From: Methylobacillus sp.
GTDB taxonomy: Bacteria > Pseudomonadota > Gammaproteobacteria > Burkholderiales > Methylophilaceae
Assembly: GCA_018607785.1 (NCBI GenBank)
Contig: JABBAU010000044.1
Location: forward strand, 1 to 64,000
Reading direction: 5' to 3'
Length of the DNA stretch: 64,000 nt
In this document: positions 1 through 10,540 of the stretch, one piece after another
Layout of the letters: the number at the start of each line of letters is the position of its first letter
Position numbering within the stretch: the first letter of the stretch is position 1
Notes under the pieces: model-generated
What the model was told of the DNA's origin: nothing
The model's database searches: none
Seen by the model: the letters and a program-made list of their open reading frames with translations, nothing else
Position numbers and translations under genes: made by a program

Positions 1-54
1 ACTGGCGACAACATGATTACAAGTCAAGTGCTCTACCAACTGAGCTAACCGGGC
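1..54 (-). tRNA. tRNA-Thr (anticodon TGT), 3' part cut by window edge
   Basis: Reverse complement reads GCCCGGTTAGCTCAGTTGGTAGAGCACTTGACTTGTAATCATG..., with a D-arm and an anticodon loop CTTGTAA like tRNA-Thr(UGU). Confidence 0.85.
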
Positions 55-107
55 AGGAAAAAAATGTAACTATATCAAGATTTTTAAAATCAAACTACTA
101 AATTTTA

Positions 108-494
108 TTATTTCACAATAGATAAATGAGGTTTAGATTTTTCTTCTATCGATTTACTTTTATTTTGATTCCTATTTTGAGGAGGTAGCTTTTTATTTTC
201 ATTAAAAAAAATTCCATCCCCACTCTCTTTCGCATAAATACCTAAAACTGAACTTAATGGTAAAAATATATTAAAAAGTTTTCCGTTAAATCTACCTTTA
301 AAGGAAATACCCTCCTCATCAATATATAGGTTTTGAATGGATTGAGGAGATAAATTAAGCACTATTTCTTTTGAGCCTGACAAAGACTCAGGAATTAATG
401 TTTTGCCTTCAACTAAACTTAGTATGTATGGCGAACTATCATTATCAATACACCAATCATAAATAGCTCTGATGAGGTAGGATTTTTTATCCAA
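108..494 (-). CDS. sspB: ClpXP protease specificity-enhancing factor SspB
   Basis: SspB-like N-terminus (RAIYDWCIDNDSSPYILSLV); adjacent to sspA. Confidence 0.88.
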   Translation of the reverse strand: MDKKSYLIRAIYDWCIDNDSSPYILSLVEGKTLIPESLSGSKEIVLNLSPQSIQNLYIDEEGISFKGRFNGKLFNIFLPLSSVLGIYAKESGDGIFFNENKKLPPQNRNQNKSKSIEEKSKPHLSIVK

Positions 495-501
495 ATAAAA
501 A

Positions 502-1098
502 CTACCTCATTGCTTTTTCAGTTGGAGACATCGCTTCTTCAAATAATGGTCTTTTAAATAATTTATCTGCGTATTTTAAAATAGATGAACTTTGATTTGG
601 TAACTTAATTTCATAATGATCGAGGCGCCATAACAAGGGGGCAATAGCAACATCTAACATTGAATATTCATCATGAAGAAGAAAAGGTTGTTTGGTCAAT
701 ATAGGAGTCAACTTGATTAAAGTTTCAGTAATGATTTTTCTTGCAGCTATTTTTTTTGATTGATCAGTTGAGTCCATATCATGCATATGAACAAAAAGCT
801 CATTCTCAAAGTCTTTTAGGAATAATCTTGCCCTGGCTCGCATAACTGGATCGGGTGGCATGAGTTGCGGATGAGGAAATCTTTCGTCAATGTATTCATT
901 AATAATATTTGCGTCTGTTAACACCAAATCCCTCTCAACTAGAACAGGAGCATTTGAATAAGGACTGAGTATTGAAAGATCTTCTGACTGATTTGTTAAA
1001 TCTACATCGATTACTTCGAAATCCATTCCTTTTTCGAAAAGGACTATACGGCATCGATGACTAAAAGGGTCTGTTGAGTTTGAATATAATTTCATCAT
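502..1098 (-). CDS. sspA: Stringent starvation protein A (GST-fold)
   Basis: GST N-domain (MKLYSNSTDPFSHRCRIVLFEKG); paired with sspB next to petABC. Confidence 0.88.
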   Translation of the reverse strand: MMKLYSNSTDPFSHRCRIVLFEKGMDFEVIDVDLTNQSEDLSILSPYSNAPVLVERDLVLTDANIINEYIDERFPHPQLMPPDPVMRARARLFLKDFENELFVHMHDMDSTDQSKKIAARKIITETLIKLTPILTKQPFLLHDEYSMLDVAIAPLLWRLDHYEIKLPNQSSSILKYADKLFKRPLFEEAMSPTEKAMR

Positions 1099-1102
1099 TG
1101 TA

Positions 1103-1795
1103 TTATTTGATATCTCTCCAATATTCTTTTTTAAGGTTGATTGTCAGCAAAAGAAGTAACAATAAAAAACCAATCACATAGTATCCCATTTTTTTTCTTT
1201 TTAACTGATCAGGTTCTGACATATAAACTAAATAGTTCGTCAAATCAGCAACCAAAGAATCATACTCTTTTGTATTTAATTTTCCAGAGGTAAATGTTTC
1301 TAAATTTTTCGTTTTAGGATTCAAAGTTTGTTCACCTTGTAATTCCCATAGAATATGAGGCATAGCTGAATTTAAAAGTACCGTATTATTCCACCCCATA
1401 GCTCTTGATGGATCACGATAAAAGCCACGCATATAGCTATAAATCCAATCAGCTCCTCTTGATCTTGCCACCACTGATAAATCTGGTGGGGTAACACCAA
1501 ACCATTTTTTTGATTCTTTAACAGGCATATTGACCGACATCGTGTCACCAATTTTGTCTCCGTTCAACATCAAGTCACGCTTGATTGTATCTGCGGATAA
1601 ACCAATATCTATCAGATTGCTATATCTCATATAATTTGCACTATGACAATTAAGACAATAGTTGACGAAAGTTTTGGCTCCCCTTTGAAGTGACTGATTA
1701 TCTGTTAGATCAATAGGTGCTTTTGAAAGCTCAACATTTTCAGCTGAAAAACTATTTAATGAAAAAAGCGTTAAAAAGGTTATAAAAATTTTCAT
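1103..1795 (-). CDS. petC: Ubiquinol-cytochrome c reductase, cytochrome c1
   Basis: CLNCH heme motif, signal peptide, C-terminal TM anchor; adjacent to cytochrome b. Confidence 0.93.
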   Translation of the reverse strand: MKIFITFLTLFSLNSFSAENVELSKAPIDLTDNQSLQRGAKTFVNYCLNCHSANYMRYSNLIDIGLSADTIKRDLMLNGDKIGDTMSVNMPVKESKKWFGVTPPDLSVVARSRGADWIYSYMRGFYRDPSRAMGWNNTVLLNSAMPHILWELQGEQTLNPKTKNLETFTSGKLNTKEYDSLVADLTNYLVYMSEPDQLKRKKMGYYVIGFLLLLLLLTINLKKEYWRDIK

Positions 1796-3096
1796 CGCAT
1801 TGTCACCCTTTTCGGAACTTTTTTTGTCACGTCCTTTTTACTGTAGAAAGGCATCATTATAAAAAATAAAAAATATACTAGAGTAAAAATACGTGCAAAA
1901 AATGTAGCAACATCTAAACCTCCTAATAAAGGGATCGTACTGCTAAATTGTCCCCAGATGTTTGATGGAACCGTTCCAAGATAACCCAAAACAATAAAGC
2001 TAATGACAAAAGCAGCTAACCATTTTTTATAAAGTATGCCTTTGTATCTAATAGACCTCACTTTACTTCTATCAAGCCACGGAATAAAAAAGAAAATTAA
2101 GACCGATAATCCCATAGCTGCCACTCCTGGAAATTGACTTCCAAAGATAGGTGGGACTGCCCTCAATATTGAGTAAAAGGGTGTGAAATACCAAACGGGT
2201 GCAATATGAGATGGGGTAACTAATGGGTCTGCAGGAACAAAATTATTAGCTTCTAAAAAATATCCTCCCATTTCAGGAGCAAAAAATATGATTGAAGCAA
2301 AAACGATCAGAAATACTGAAAGACCGATTAAGTCTTTAACAGTATAGTAGGGGTGAAATGGAATTCCATCCAATGGAATCCCGGTTTTTTTATCTTTTAA
2401 ATTCTTAATCTCAACTCCATCTGGATTATTTGACCCAACTTCATGCAAAGCAACTAAATGACACATTATGAGTCCTGCAAGTGCAAGCGGGAGAGCAATA
2501 ACATGAAAGGCAAAAAAACGATTAAGTGTGGCATCCGAAACTAAATAATCACCCCTCACCCATTCAGCAAGATCAGGACCTATGAAAGGGATTGTGGCAA
2601 AAAGATTCACAATCACCTGCGCACCCCAATAAGACATTTGGCCCCAAGGGAGTAAATATCCAAAAAAAGCTTCGGCCATAAGTAATAAAAATATGGCGAC
2701 CCCAAAAAGCCATAATAACTCTCTTGGTTTTTGGTACGATCCATACATCAAACCTCGAAACATATGCAAGTAAATTACGACAAAGAAAAGAGAAGCTCCC
2801 GTAGAATGCATATATCTTATCAACCACCCAAATGAAACATCTCTCATAATAAATTCTACTGAAGCGAAAGCTTGAGAGGCATCAGGTTTGTAGTACATTG
2901 TAAGAAAGATACCCGTAAGGATCTGCACCACAAATACAAAAAGGGCGAGTGCTCCAAAAAAATACCAAAAGTTAAAATTCTTTGGTGCATAGTATTCAGT
3001 CAGATGATTTTTAATGAATGAGGAAAGTGGGAACCTTTCATCAACCCAACCCATTAAACCCGTTGATTTATCTTGTTTATTTATATCTTTTTTCAT
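1792..3096 (-). CDS. petB: Ubiquinol-cytochrome c reductase, cytochrome b
   Basis: Typical cytochrome b sequence (LPWGQMSYWGAQVIVNL), multiple TMs. Confidence 0.96.
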   Translation of the reverse strand: MKKDINKQDKSTGLMGWVDERFPLSSFIKNHLTEYYAPKNFNFWYFFGALALFVFVVQILTGIFLTMYYKPDASQAFASVEFIMRDVSFGWLIRYMHSTGASLFFVVIYLHMFRGLMYGSYQKPRELLWLFGVAIFLLLMAEAFFGYLLPWGQMSYWGAQVIVNLFATIPFIGPDLAEWVRGDYLVSDATLNRFFAFHVIALPLALAGLIMCHLVALHEVGSNNPDGVEIKNLKDKKTGIPLDGIPFHPYYTVKDLIGLSVFLIVFASIIFFAPEMGGYFLEANNFVPADPLVTPSHIAPVWYFTPFYSILRAVPPIFGSQFPGVAAMGLSVLIFFFIPWLDRSKVRSIRYKGILYKKWLAAFVISFIVLGYLGTVPSNIWGQFSSTIPLLGGLDVATFFARIFTLVYFLFFIMMPFYSKKDVTKKVPKRVTMR

Positions 3097-3699
3097 TTAT
3101 CCTTTTTTTGGCTCACTTTCACCAATAATAATTGTTTTATCATCACTATATCGATAGGGAGGAATAACTAGGTTTGTAGGGGCAGGGGAACCCTTATATA
3201 CCCTTCCTGCAAGATCAAATTTCGAGCCATGACATGGACAAAAGAAACCCCCTTCCCAATTATTACCCATTTCACCACCATTTTTAAGTTTAGGAGTTGG
3301 TGAACATCCAAGATGAGTGCAAATGCCAACCATTACTAATAAATTGGGCTTGATTGACCTAGTTGCATTTTGACAATTTTTAGGTTGTTGTGGTGATTTT
3401 GATTCTGGATCAGTCAGAATTTTTTTATCACTCAATGTGGATAGCATCTTTTCTGTTCTATTAAATATCCAAACCGGTTGTCCGCGCCATTCTGCTGTCT
3501 TTATTTCCCCACTTGGGACTTGAGACACATCAAACTCTACAGGAGCGCCCGCAGCTTTAGCCTTCTCACTTGGGCTCATACTTGAAACGAAAGGAACTCC
3601 TAATGCACATACACCTACTGCTCCAGTTGCAGAAGTTGCAGCCAATAAAAATTTCCTACGATTGATATCGAATTTTTTATTGTTTTTTGCCATGAACAA
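3097..3699 (-). CDS. petA: Ubiquinol-cytochrome c reductase Rieske iron-sulfur subunit
   Basis: CTHLGC...CPCHGS Rieske motifs; Tat-like N-terminus (NRRKFLLAA). Confidence 0.95.
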   Translation of the reverse strand: MFMAKNNKKFDINRRKFLLAATSATGAVGVCALGVPFVSSMSPSEKAKAAGAPVEFDVSQVPSGEIKTAEWRGQPVWIFNRTEKMLSTLSDKKILTDPESKSPQQPKNCQNATRSIKPNLLVMVGICTHLGCSPTPKLKNGGEMGNNWEGGFFCPCHGSKFDLAGRVYKGSPAPTNLVIPPYRYSDDKTIIIGESEPKKG

Positions 3700-3810
3700 T
3701 CCTTAAGAGAATTTTGAATAATGCCATTACTTAATAGCCGTTATTATAGGTTATAACGACCAATAAAAAATACTAAAATTCAAAAAAAACTCTTTTAATT
3801 GATGTATCAA

Positions 3811-4527
3811 TTAACTTTTAAATAATTTTGTTGAAATTAATAAGCCTAACTCAAATAAAAAAATCACAGGGATAGCTAAAAGAAATTGTGACAACACATC
3901 TGGTGGAGTAAAAATAGCAGCAAATATAAATGAACCAATGTATATGTAAGCTCTATTTGAATTTATTTTACTTATACTGATTAATTTAAATTTCACAATT
4001 GTGATTAAAATAATTGGTATTTGGAAAGCTATACCAAAAGCGAAAAATAAAGCTAAGATCATTTCAAGATATTGAGATATATCAATCATTAAATCCACAT
4101 TTCCTGGAGCCGTTACTATAAAAAATCTAAAAATGTTTGGAAAAAGAATTAGGTAAACAAAAAATAACGCCGCTAAAAATAACCCAAAACTAAAAATAGA
4201 GGCCGATAAAATAAAAACTTTCTCTTTTTTATATAAACCTGGGCCAATAAATTTCCATATTTGAAAAAAAATTAAAGGGAGAGAAATAATAAAAGCAACA
4301 AATAAGGTAATTTTAAATGGAGCGATAAAAGTTGCCGTTAACTTTGTTGAAATTAAACTCCCATTAACAATCGACAACTGATTAATCAAAGGTAAAGCAA
4401 AAAACTGATATATTTCATTAGAAAAAGGAAATAATGAGATAAAAATTACCAAAAATATAATGGAAGAATTTATTAAAACTGTCCGTAAATCTTTAAAGTG
4501 CGATAAAAATAGTGTTTGTTTTTTCAA
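3811..4527 (-). CDS. tatC: Sec-independent protein translocase TatC
   Basis: Multi-TM TatC-like sequence (LSHFKDLR); followed by tatB/tatA. Confidence 0.93.
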   Translation of the reverse strand: MKKQTLFLSHFKDLRTVLINSSIIFLVIFISLFPFSNEIYQFFALPLINQLSIVNGSLISTKLTATFIAPFKITLFVAFIISLPLIFFQIWKFIGPGLYKKEKVFILSASIFSFGLFLAALFFVYLILFPNIFRFFIVTAPGNVDLMIDISQYLEMILALFFAFGIAFQIPIILITIVKFKLISISKINSNRAYIYIGSFIFAAIFTPPDVLSQFLLAIPVIFLFELGLLISTKLFKS

Positions 4528-4766
4528 ATTTTTTTAATTTTTTTTTTCGTTTCATTTTTCAATATTTTAAATTCATTTTCTATTTTTTTAAGCTCCTGAA
4601 ACTTGTCTTCCCTTTCAATTTCTTCTTTGATATCCATTAATGAATTTTTTGCTTTTTTATAGATTTTGGCTAAGGACTTAAAGAGAGTTGGGAAGTTCTT
4701 TGGAGATACAAAAATAATTGCCACCAGAATAACAATGCAAAACTCAGCAAAAGAAATATCAAGCAT
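4524..4766 (-). CDS. tatB: Sec-independent protein translocase TatB (short)
   Basis: MLDISFAEFCIVILVAIIFVSPKNFPTLFKSLAK; TM plus amphipathic helix; between tatA and tatC. Confidence 0.87.
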   Translation of the reverse strand: MLDISFAEFCIVILVAIIFVSPKNFPTLFKSLAKIYKKAKNSLMDIKEEIEREDKFQELKKIENEFKILKNETKKKIKKI

Positions 4767-4771
4767 AATTT

Positions 4772-4948
4772 TTATTTGGCTTGTTTTTTATTTTTTTTTA
4801 TTTTTTTGGGCTGACCTTTATCACTAATTCCTTCTTTAAAACTTTTGATAGCTGATCCTAAATCACCTCCTATATTTTTTAGTTTTCCTGCCCCAAAAAT
4901 TATTAAAACAATCAACAAAATAATTAGTAATTCCGTGGTTCCAATCAT
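4772..4948 (-). CDS. tatA: Sec-independent protein translocase TatA (absent from ORF track)
   Basis: Manual translation: MIGTTELLIILLIVLIIFGAGKLKNIGGDLGSAIKSFKEGISDKGQPKKIKKNKKQAK*; TatA FGxGKL...G..LG motif. Confidence 0.9.
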   Translation of the reverse strand: MIGTTELLIILLIVLIIFGAGKLKNIGGDLGSAIKSFKEGISDKGQPKKIKKNKKQAK

Positions 4949-4961
4949 ATTTTATACTCCA

Positions 4962-5297
4962 TTAAATTTTAGCTAATTTCTCACTTCCACCATAAACATG
5001 GAAATGAATGTGAAAAACTTCTTGTCCTCCCTTCTCACCCGTGTTGATCATGGTGCGAAAACCCTCAAGGCCATTTTCTTTTGCCAATTTAGGCGCAAGG
5101 AACATCATTTTAGATAAAGTCTCTTTATGTTGCTCCTTACAGTAAAAGAGATTTTCAATATGCTCTTTTGGGATAATTAATAAATGCACTTTATCAATGG
5201 GATTAATGTCCTTAAATGCAAGCAAATCACTGTCCTCATAAACAATACTTGCAGGTATTTCTCTTTTTACAATTTTACAGAAGATGCAATTGTCCAT
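4962..5297 (-). CDS. HIT family protein (HinT-like)
   Basis: CIFCKIVKREIP and HIHFHVYGG histidine-triad motif. Confidence 0.92.
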   Translation of the reverse strand: MDNCIFCKIVKREIPASIVYEDSDLLAFKDINPIDKVHLLIIPKEHIENLFYCKEQHKETLSKMMFLAPKLAKENGLEGFRTMINTGEKGGQEVFHIHFHVYGGSEKLAKI

Positions 5298-5304
5298 AGT
5301 CTGT

Positions 5305-5628
5305 TTACTTTTTTACCCTATTAAGTTTTTCTTCAATGCCAGATACACCTTGTCTCTTTTGTAACTCAGCTGTAATTTCAGCAACAGTTATATCTTTTTT
5401 TGCTAAAAGAACTAAGCAATGAAACCAAAGATCTGCTATTTCATGAATAATATCGTTTTTATTTTTTAACTTAGCTGCTTCAATAACTTCAAATGCTTCC
5501 TCTTCTATTTTCTTTAAGGTCTCAATAATATCCTCTTGCTGCAACATAGCAGTATATGAAACTTTAGGGTTTTCATCTTTTTTTGATTTAATAATAGACA
5601 AGAGATGTTCTAAGAATTGATCTTTCAT
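5305..5628 (-). CDS. hisE: Phosphoribosyl-ATP pyrophosphatase
   Basis: HisE/MazG-like sequence (EEAFEVIEAAK...EIADLWFHCLVLL); his operon. Confidence 0.93.
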   Translation of the reverse strand: MKDQFLEHLLSIIKSKKDENPKVSYTAMLQQEDIIETLKKIEEEAFEVIEAAKLKNKNDIIHEIADLWFHCLVLLAKKDITVAEITAELQKRQGVSGIEEKLNRVKK

Positions 5629-6023
5629 TTTTCATCCTTATAAATTTCACTTGGACTTTTTATAACTTTCTCACATTCTTCAAGGTTTTTGGTCTCCATA
5701 TTTACACGGTTATAAAAACAACTCTGCCTACCAGTATGGCAACTAATATCTCCCTCTTGCTTCACTTTTATAAGTAAAACATCTAGATCACAATCAATAA
5801 TCATGTCTTGAATATGCTGATAGTAACCAGATGACTCCCCTTTTACCCAAATTTTGTTTCTCGAACGCGACCAGTACACTGCTTTTTTTTGTTCAATCGA
5901 GGTCTCTAGAGATGAACGGTTCATCCAGGCAAACATTATCACTTTGTTTGAAATATAATCTTGGACTACTACTGGTACAAGGCCATCTTCAGTCCATTTA
6001 ATATTATCAATCCAATTTGTCAT
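5625..6023 (-). CDS. hisI: Phosphoribosyl-AMP cyclohydrolase
   Basis: [43 protein letters not shown] motifs. Confidence 0.95.
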   Translation of the reverse strand: MTNWIDNIKWTEDGLVPVVVQDYISNKVIMFAWMNRSSLETSIEQKKAVYWSRSRNKIWVKGESSGYYQHIQDMIIDCDLDVLLIKVKQEGDISCHTGRQSCFYNRVNMETKNLEECEKVIKSPSEIYKDEK

Positions 6024-6778
6024 AATCTCATCTCAATGCCATGCTCGTGCATGTAATTTTTTGCTTCTTGAATTGAATATTCTCCATAATGAAAAATACT
6101 TGCAGCCAATACCGCATCGGCCTCACCATCTTTAACTCCATCAACCAAATGCTTTAACGTGCCTACTCCACCAGATGCAATTATTGGTATATCGACACTA
6201 TTTGAAATAGATTTCATAAGATTGTTATCAAAACCACTTTTTGTTCCATCTCGATCCATACTTGTAATTAATAACTCCCCAGCTCCATAGTCAGCCATTT
6301 TTTTTGCCCACATTATTGCATCGATTCCTGTCGCATTTCGTCCACCATGAGTGAATACTTCATAATGATCATCGACTTTTTTAGCATCAATTGCAACCAC
6401 TATGGCTTGCGATCCAAATCTGCTTGAAGATTCTGAAACAAAATTTGGGTTTAAAATCGCCGACGTATTTATCCCAACTTTATCTGCGCCTGAGTTTAAT
6501 AAATTTCTAATATCCTCACAATTTCTTACTCCACCTCCCACAGTCAATGGAATAAATATCTGATTTGCAACCTTTTCAATGATGTCAAATAACAAACCTC
6601 TACCATCAGAACTGGCGGTAATATCCAAAAAAGTTAATTCATCAGCACCTTGCTCATTATAAGATTTTGCAATCTCAACTGGATCTCCGGCATCTTTTAA
6701 TTCAACAAAATTAATTCCTTTAACTACTCGACCATCATTAACATCTAAACAGGGGATAATTCTTTTGGCAACAGTCAT
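6020..6778 (-). CDS. hisF: Imidazole glycerol phosphate synthase subunit HisF
   Basis: [16 protein letters not shown]...[13 protein letters not shown]. Confidence 0.97.
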   Translation of the reverse strand: MTVAKRIIPCLDVNDGRVVKGINFVELKDAGDPVEIAKSYNEQGADELTFLDITASSDGRGLLFDIIEKVANQIFIPLTVGGGVRNCEDIRNLLNSGADKVGINTSAILNPNFVSESSSRFGSQAIVVAIDAKKVDDHYEVFTHGGRNATGIDAIMWAKKMADYGAGELLITSMDRDGTKSGFDNNLMKSISNSVDIPIIASGGVGTLKHLVDGVKDGEADAVLAASIFHYGEYSIQEAKNYMHEHGIEMRL

Positions 6779-6780
6779 AT

Positions 6781-7521
6781 CTATCCTGTTAGTCGCTCTG
6801 TTAATTCGTTGGCTTCTTTAAAATTTAAAGTACCTTTGTATATAGCGGTTCCTGTTATCACCCCACGTATGCCAATATTGGCTACTTCGCAAAGAGCTTT
6901 TATGTCGTCTAAATTTGAAACTCCACCACTCGCTACAACGGGTATTTTTAGAGCTGCTGATAGCTTAACGGTAGCGTCTATATTTACCCCCGCCAACATT
7001 CCATCTCTTCCAATATCAGTATATATTATTGACTCAACACCATAATCCTCAAATTTTTGTGCTAAATCAATGACATTATGCCCCGTCATTTTTTCCCATC
7101 CATTTATTGCGACATCTCCATCTTTTGCATCAAGACCCACAATTATTTGTCCAGGAAATGAAAAGCAAGCTTCATGCAGAAATCCAGGATTGGTTACTGC
7201 AGCAGTGCCGATAATAACTGAATCAACGCCGCTATTTAAAAAATTTTCTACGGTATCAAGGTTTCTTATACCCCCACCTAACTGAATTGGAATTTCGTTA
7301 TTTACCTCAGAAACAATTGACTTAATAGCTGCTTCATTGATCGGCTTTCCTGAAAATGCTCCATTTAAGTCTACAAGATGAAGTCTCTTTGCTCCCTGAT
7401 CAATCCATTTTCTAGCCATCTCTGACGGATGTTCAGAAAAAATAGTTGATTTGTCCATTAAGCCTTGCTGCAGTTGTACGCATTTTCCATCTTTAAGGTC
7501 AATTGCTGGAATTACTAACAT
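6781..7521 (-). CDS. hisA: 1-(5-phosphoribosyl)-5-[(5-phosphoribosylamino)methylideneamino]imidazole-4-carboxamide isomerase
   Basis: [23 protein letters not shown]-barrel HisA; his operon. Confidence 0.97.
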   Translation of the reverse strand: MLVIPAIDLKDGKCVQLQQGLMDKSTIFSEHPSEMARKWIDQGAKRLHLVDLNGAFSGKPINEAAIKSIVSEVNNEIPIQLGGGIRNLDTVENFLNSGVDSVIIGTAAVTNPGFLHEACFSFPGQIIVGLDAKDGDVAINGWEKMTGHNVIDLAQKFEDYGVESIIYTDIGRDGMLAGVNIDATVKLSAALKIPVVASGGVSNLDDIKALCEVANIGIRGVITGTAIYKGTLNFKEANELTERLTG

Positions 7522-7525
7522 GCCT

Positions 7526-8143
7526 TCAAACCTTCCATGAAATAAAATTATCTAGTAACTGTAAACCTAACTCTGAACTCTTTTCTGGATGAAACTGCGC
7601 TGCAAAGATATTATCTTTGGCAATTGCGCATGTAAATTCCTCACCATGATTTGTTGTACCTGCAACAAAATCACTCTCCACCCCTGCTGCATAAAAACTG
7701 TGTACAAAGTAAAAAGAACTTCCCGAATTGATCTTTCTCCACATAGGGTGATTTTTAGTTTGTTGAACTTTATTCCAACCCATATGTGGAATTTTTATTC
7801 TCATTTGGTTGCTTGGTTTAAATTTTTTTATCTTACCTTTAAATAAACCGAATCCATTAACACCCCCCTCTTCACTTTCATTGAATAAAAGTTGCAGTCC
7901 CAAACAAATCCCTAAAAAAGGTTTTTTTTTCGCTGATTCAATAACAACATCCCTTATTCCTCTTTTATCTAATTCTTTAATACAATCTGGCATTGCTCCC
8001 TGCCCAGGAAAAATTACCTTATCAGCCTTTCTGATAAAGTCCGGGTCGCTACTAATTTTAGATGGAGTTTTTGGTGCAATATATCTAACAGCGTTATGAA
8101 CTGATTTTAAGTTGCCAATTCCATAATCGATAATTGCAATCAT
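7526..8143 (-). CDS. hisH: Imidazole glycerol phosphate synthase subunit HisH
   Basis: Class I glutamine amidotransferase: [17 protein letters not shown]. Confidence 0.96.
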   Translation of the reverse strand: MIAIIDYGIGNLKSVHNAVRYIAPKTPSKISSDPDFIRKADKVIFPGQGAMPDCIKELDKRGIRDVVIESAKKKPFLGICLGLQLLFNESEEGGVNGFGLFKGKIKKFKPSNQMRIKIPHMGWNKVQQTKNHPMWRKINSGSSFYFVHSFYAAGVESDFVAGTTNHGEEFTCAIAKDNIFAAQFHPEKSSELGLQLLDNFISWKV

Positions 8144-8165
8144 AAATAGAATTTATTTAATGAGT

Positions 8166-8756
8166 TTACAGAGAACCTTTTGTTGAAGGCATCTCACCTT
8201 TTATTTTTTCATCAATTTCAACCGCAAATCTTAGCGCCCTTCCAAAAGCCTTAAAAATTGTCTCAGACTGGTGATGAGCGTTATCTCCCCTTAAATTGTC
8301 AATATGGAGTGTGATATTTGCATGGTTTATGAAGCCTTGGAAAAACTCATGAATCAAATCGACATCAAAATCACCAATCCTAGCACGGGTAAATTCCACG
8401 TTTAACTTAAGTCCTGGTCGGCCTGATATATCTAAAACGACTCTTGATAGTGCCTCATCTAGTGGCACATACGCATGGCCATATCTACGTATGCCTAACT
8501 TATCTCCAATTGCCTTATTGAAGGCTTGACCCAAAGTAATGCCAATATCTTCAACTGTATGGTGGGCATCGATATGTAAATCACCTTTCGCCTTAATTTC
8601 AATATCAAATAAACCATGTCTAGATATTTGTTCAAGCATGTGATCAAGAAATCCAATACCAGAATCTAAGCTAGATTTCCCATTACCATCAATATTGATA
8701 GTCACCTCTATATCTGTTTCTTTTGTTTTTCTTGCTACTTTTGCTAATCTCTTCAT
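8166..8756 (-). CDS. hisB: Imidazoleglycerol-phosphate dehydratase; start reassigned to internal Met ([15 protein letters not shown])
   Basis: [29 protein letters not shown]; the first 23 aa of the ORF-track model (start 8825) overlap another gene in a different frame. Confidence 0.94.
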   Translation of the reverse strand: MKRLAKVARKTKETDIEVTINIDGNGKSSLDSGIGFLDHMLEQISRHGLFDIEIKAKGDLHIDAHHTVEDIGITLGQAFNKAIGDKLGIRRYGHAYVPLDEALSRVVLDISGRPGLKLNVEFTRARIGDFDVDLIHEFFQGFINHANITLHIDNLRGDNAHHQSETIFKAFGRALRFAVEIDEKIKGEMPSTKGSL

Positions 8757-8781
8757 ATGTGGAATTTTAGCATGAGTTTGT

Positions 8782-8910
8782 TTATTTTTCTCTTCTACAT
8801 CGCTCAGAACAGTACTTAACTTCACTCCAAACTTTTTCCCATTTTTTTCTCCATGAAAAAGGTTTGTTGCAAACTTTACAGATTTTTGTTTCTAATGTTT
8901 TTTGTTTCAT
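8782..8910 (-). CDS. 42-aa zinc-ribbon protein, DUF2256-like (absent from ORF track)
   Basis: Manual translation: [42 protein letters not shown]; CxxC...CSxRCRR with WRKKW core as in DUF2256. Confidence 0.85.
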   Translation of the reverse strand: MKQKTLETKICKVCNKPFSWRKKWEKVWSEVKYCSERCRREK

Positions 8911-8942
8911 TACATTAATATCTTTGGCAAAAAGCCTAAAAC

Positions 8943-9458
8943 TTATTTAACTTTAAAAGTTTGAAAGTTTGGCTTTATTTGTTCATAGAGATTATCCATG
9001 TATCGTTGCGTATCTTCAGGAAAATCAATCTTCTCAAAATAACTTTTTACCAAGGGGCAGATAACATTTTTTTCACTGCTTTCACTATAATTTCCCTCAA
9101 CACCTATAACTTTATTTTCATCATCTACAGAGAACATATTTTGTTGTGACCAAATTTTATTATCTAGGGTTTTGATATCGAAGCCAATGAATGTTGTTTG
9201 ATCCTCAAGAACATATGCAGAAGCTCTTGCGAACCCTTTTACATCATGTTTTTCTGTTAAATAAGTTACTAAATATAATTCCAGGTCTTCCGTAATTCCT
9301 TTTCCATTATTCACTTCAGAAAACATTCCTGTATAAATAAAATTTAAATCATCATCATTACAAAAAGCTATCGCTTTATTTACAGCCTTATGCTCTAGCA
9401 CGTTTTTCATATAAAGCTTTGTAAAATCATTTTTTAAAAAATTAAATACTTTTGACAT
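8943..9458 (-). CDS. Uncharacterised 171-aa protein between hisC and the DUF2256/hisB pair
   Basis: Intact ORF on the his-operon strand with start and stop; no family recognised. Confidence 0.75.
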   Translation of the reverse strand: MSKVFNFLKNDFTKLYMKNVLEHKAVNKAIAFCNDDDLNFIYTGMFSEVNNGKGITEDLELYLVTYLTEKHDVKGFARASAYVLEDQTTFIGFDIKTLDNKIWSQQNMFSVDDENKVIGVEGNYSESSEKNVICPLVKSYFEKIDFPEDTQRYMDNLYEQIKPNFQTFKVK

Positions 9459-9481
9459 ATTGGCTAACCTTTAAAGTTGTT

Positions 9482-10540
9482 TTATTTTAAAATTTCTCTC
9501 ATAACTGAGATTAATTTTTGCATTTGGTTCATTGTTCCTATGGTAATTCTGAGGTAGTTTGATATCCTCTCTGGCGAGTTGAAATGTCTTACTAAAATTT
9601 TATTTTGTCTTAATTTATCATATAAATATTTCCCACTAGTATGTTTATGTTTAGTGAAGATAAAGTTTGCACCTGATGGAAGTACGTCGAATTTCATTTC
9701 TTTAAGTTGTTGTTCTAAATATAATCTCGCTTCAATTACCTTATTACAATTTTTTGTGAAATTTTCATTATCGGCTATTGAGCTCATGGCAGCAATTTGT
9801 GCAAGTCTGTCAATCGGATATGAATTAAAACTATTTTTAACTCGATTTAATGCTTCTATGAGATTTGGATTTCCATACGCACATCCAATTCTCATGCCCG
9901 CTAGTGATCTGCCTTTAGAAAAAGATTGCGTCACAATTAAATTCTCATAATTCTTTATTAATTTAATAACTGAATCTGTACCAAAATCAACATAAGCTTC
10001 ATCAATAACAACTAAGCTTTGATTATTTATTAGAAGGCTTTCAATCTCTGCAAATGATTTTGGTATTCCTGTTGGAGCATTTGGGTTTGGAAAGATTATC
10101 CCGCCATTCTCAATTAAATAATCATCAAGATTTATATTAAAATTTTGATCAAGGGGTATTTTCTTATATTGAATCTCATATAGTTGGCAATAAACAGGAT
10201 AAAAACTATATGTAATATCTGGAAATAAGATTGGTTTATTTTTTTTTAAAAGGCCTTGAAAGATAAATGCTAGAGACTCATCAGAACCATTACTTACAAA
10301 GACTGACTCTATTGGTAAATTATGAAATTTAGCCAATGCTTTTCTTAATCCATTACTTTCAGGGTCAGGATATAACCTTAAAATATCCTCACAGTTTCTT
10401 TTAATCTCTCCTAAAACGCTTTGTCCAGGACCAAAAGGATTTTCATTGGTGTTGAGTTTTATTAAATTTAAATCTTTTGGTTGCTCACCAGGAGTGTAGG
10501 GCTCTAACTTTTTGATTATATCGCCCCAAAATTTGCTCAT
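9482..10540 (-). CDS. hisC: Histidinol-phosphate aminotransferase
   Basis: [34 protein letters not shown] (PLP lysine). Confidence 0.95.
   Translation of the reverse strand: MSKFWGDIIKKLEPYTPGEQPKDLNLIKLNTNENPFGPGQSVLGEIKRNCEDILRLYPDPESNGLRKALAKFHNLPIESVFVSNGSDESLAFIFQGLLKKNKPILFPDITYSFYPVYCQLYEIQYKKIPLDQNFNINLDDYLIENGGIIFPNPNAPTGIPKSFAEIESLLINNQSLVVIDEAYVDFGTDSVIKLIKNYENLIVTQSFSKGRSLAGMRIGCAYGNPNLIEALNRVKNSFNSYPIDRLAQIAAMSSIADNENFTKNCNKVIEARLYLEQQLKEMKFDVLPSGANFIFTKHKHTSGKYLYDKLRQNKILVRHFNSPERISNYLRITIGTMNQMQKLISVMREILK

Noticed and set aside
2573-2827. 84-aa ORF inside petB in another frame
   Set aside because: Fully contained in a confident cytochrome b CDS; no independent family features
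3740-3758. Imperfect palindrome cgttat...ataacg upstream of petA
   Set aside because: Short, AT-rich, with no recognised regulator consensus; could be chance or part of a promoter
6809-8099. Plus-strand ORFs antisense to hisA/hisH (6809, 7070, 7589, 7809)
   Set aside because: Shadow ORFs opposite well-supported his genes; no recognisable domains
8757-8825. 23-aa N-terminal extension of hisB ([23 protein letters not shown])
   Set aside because: Overlaps the DUF2256-like gene in another frame; the HisB core starts sensibly at 8756
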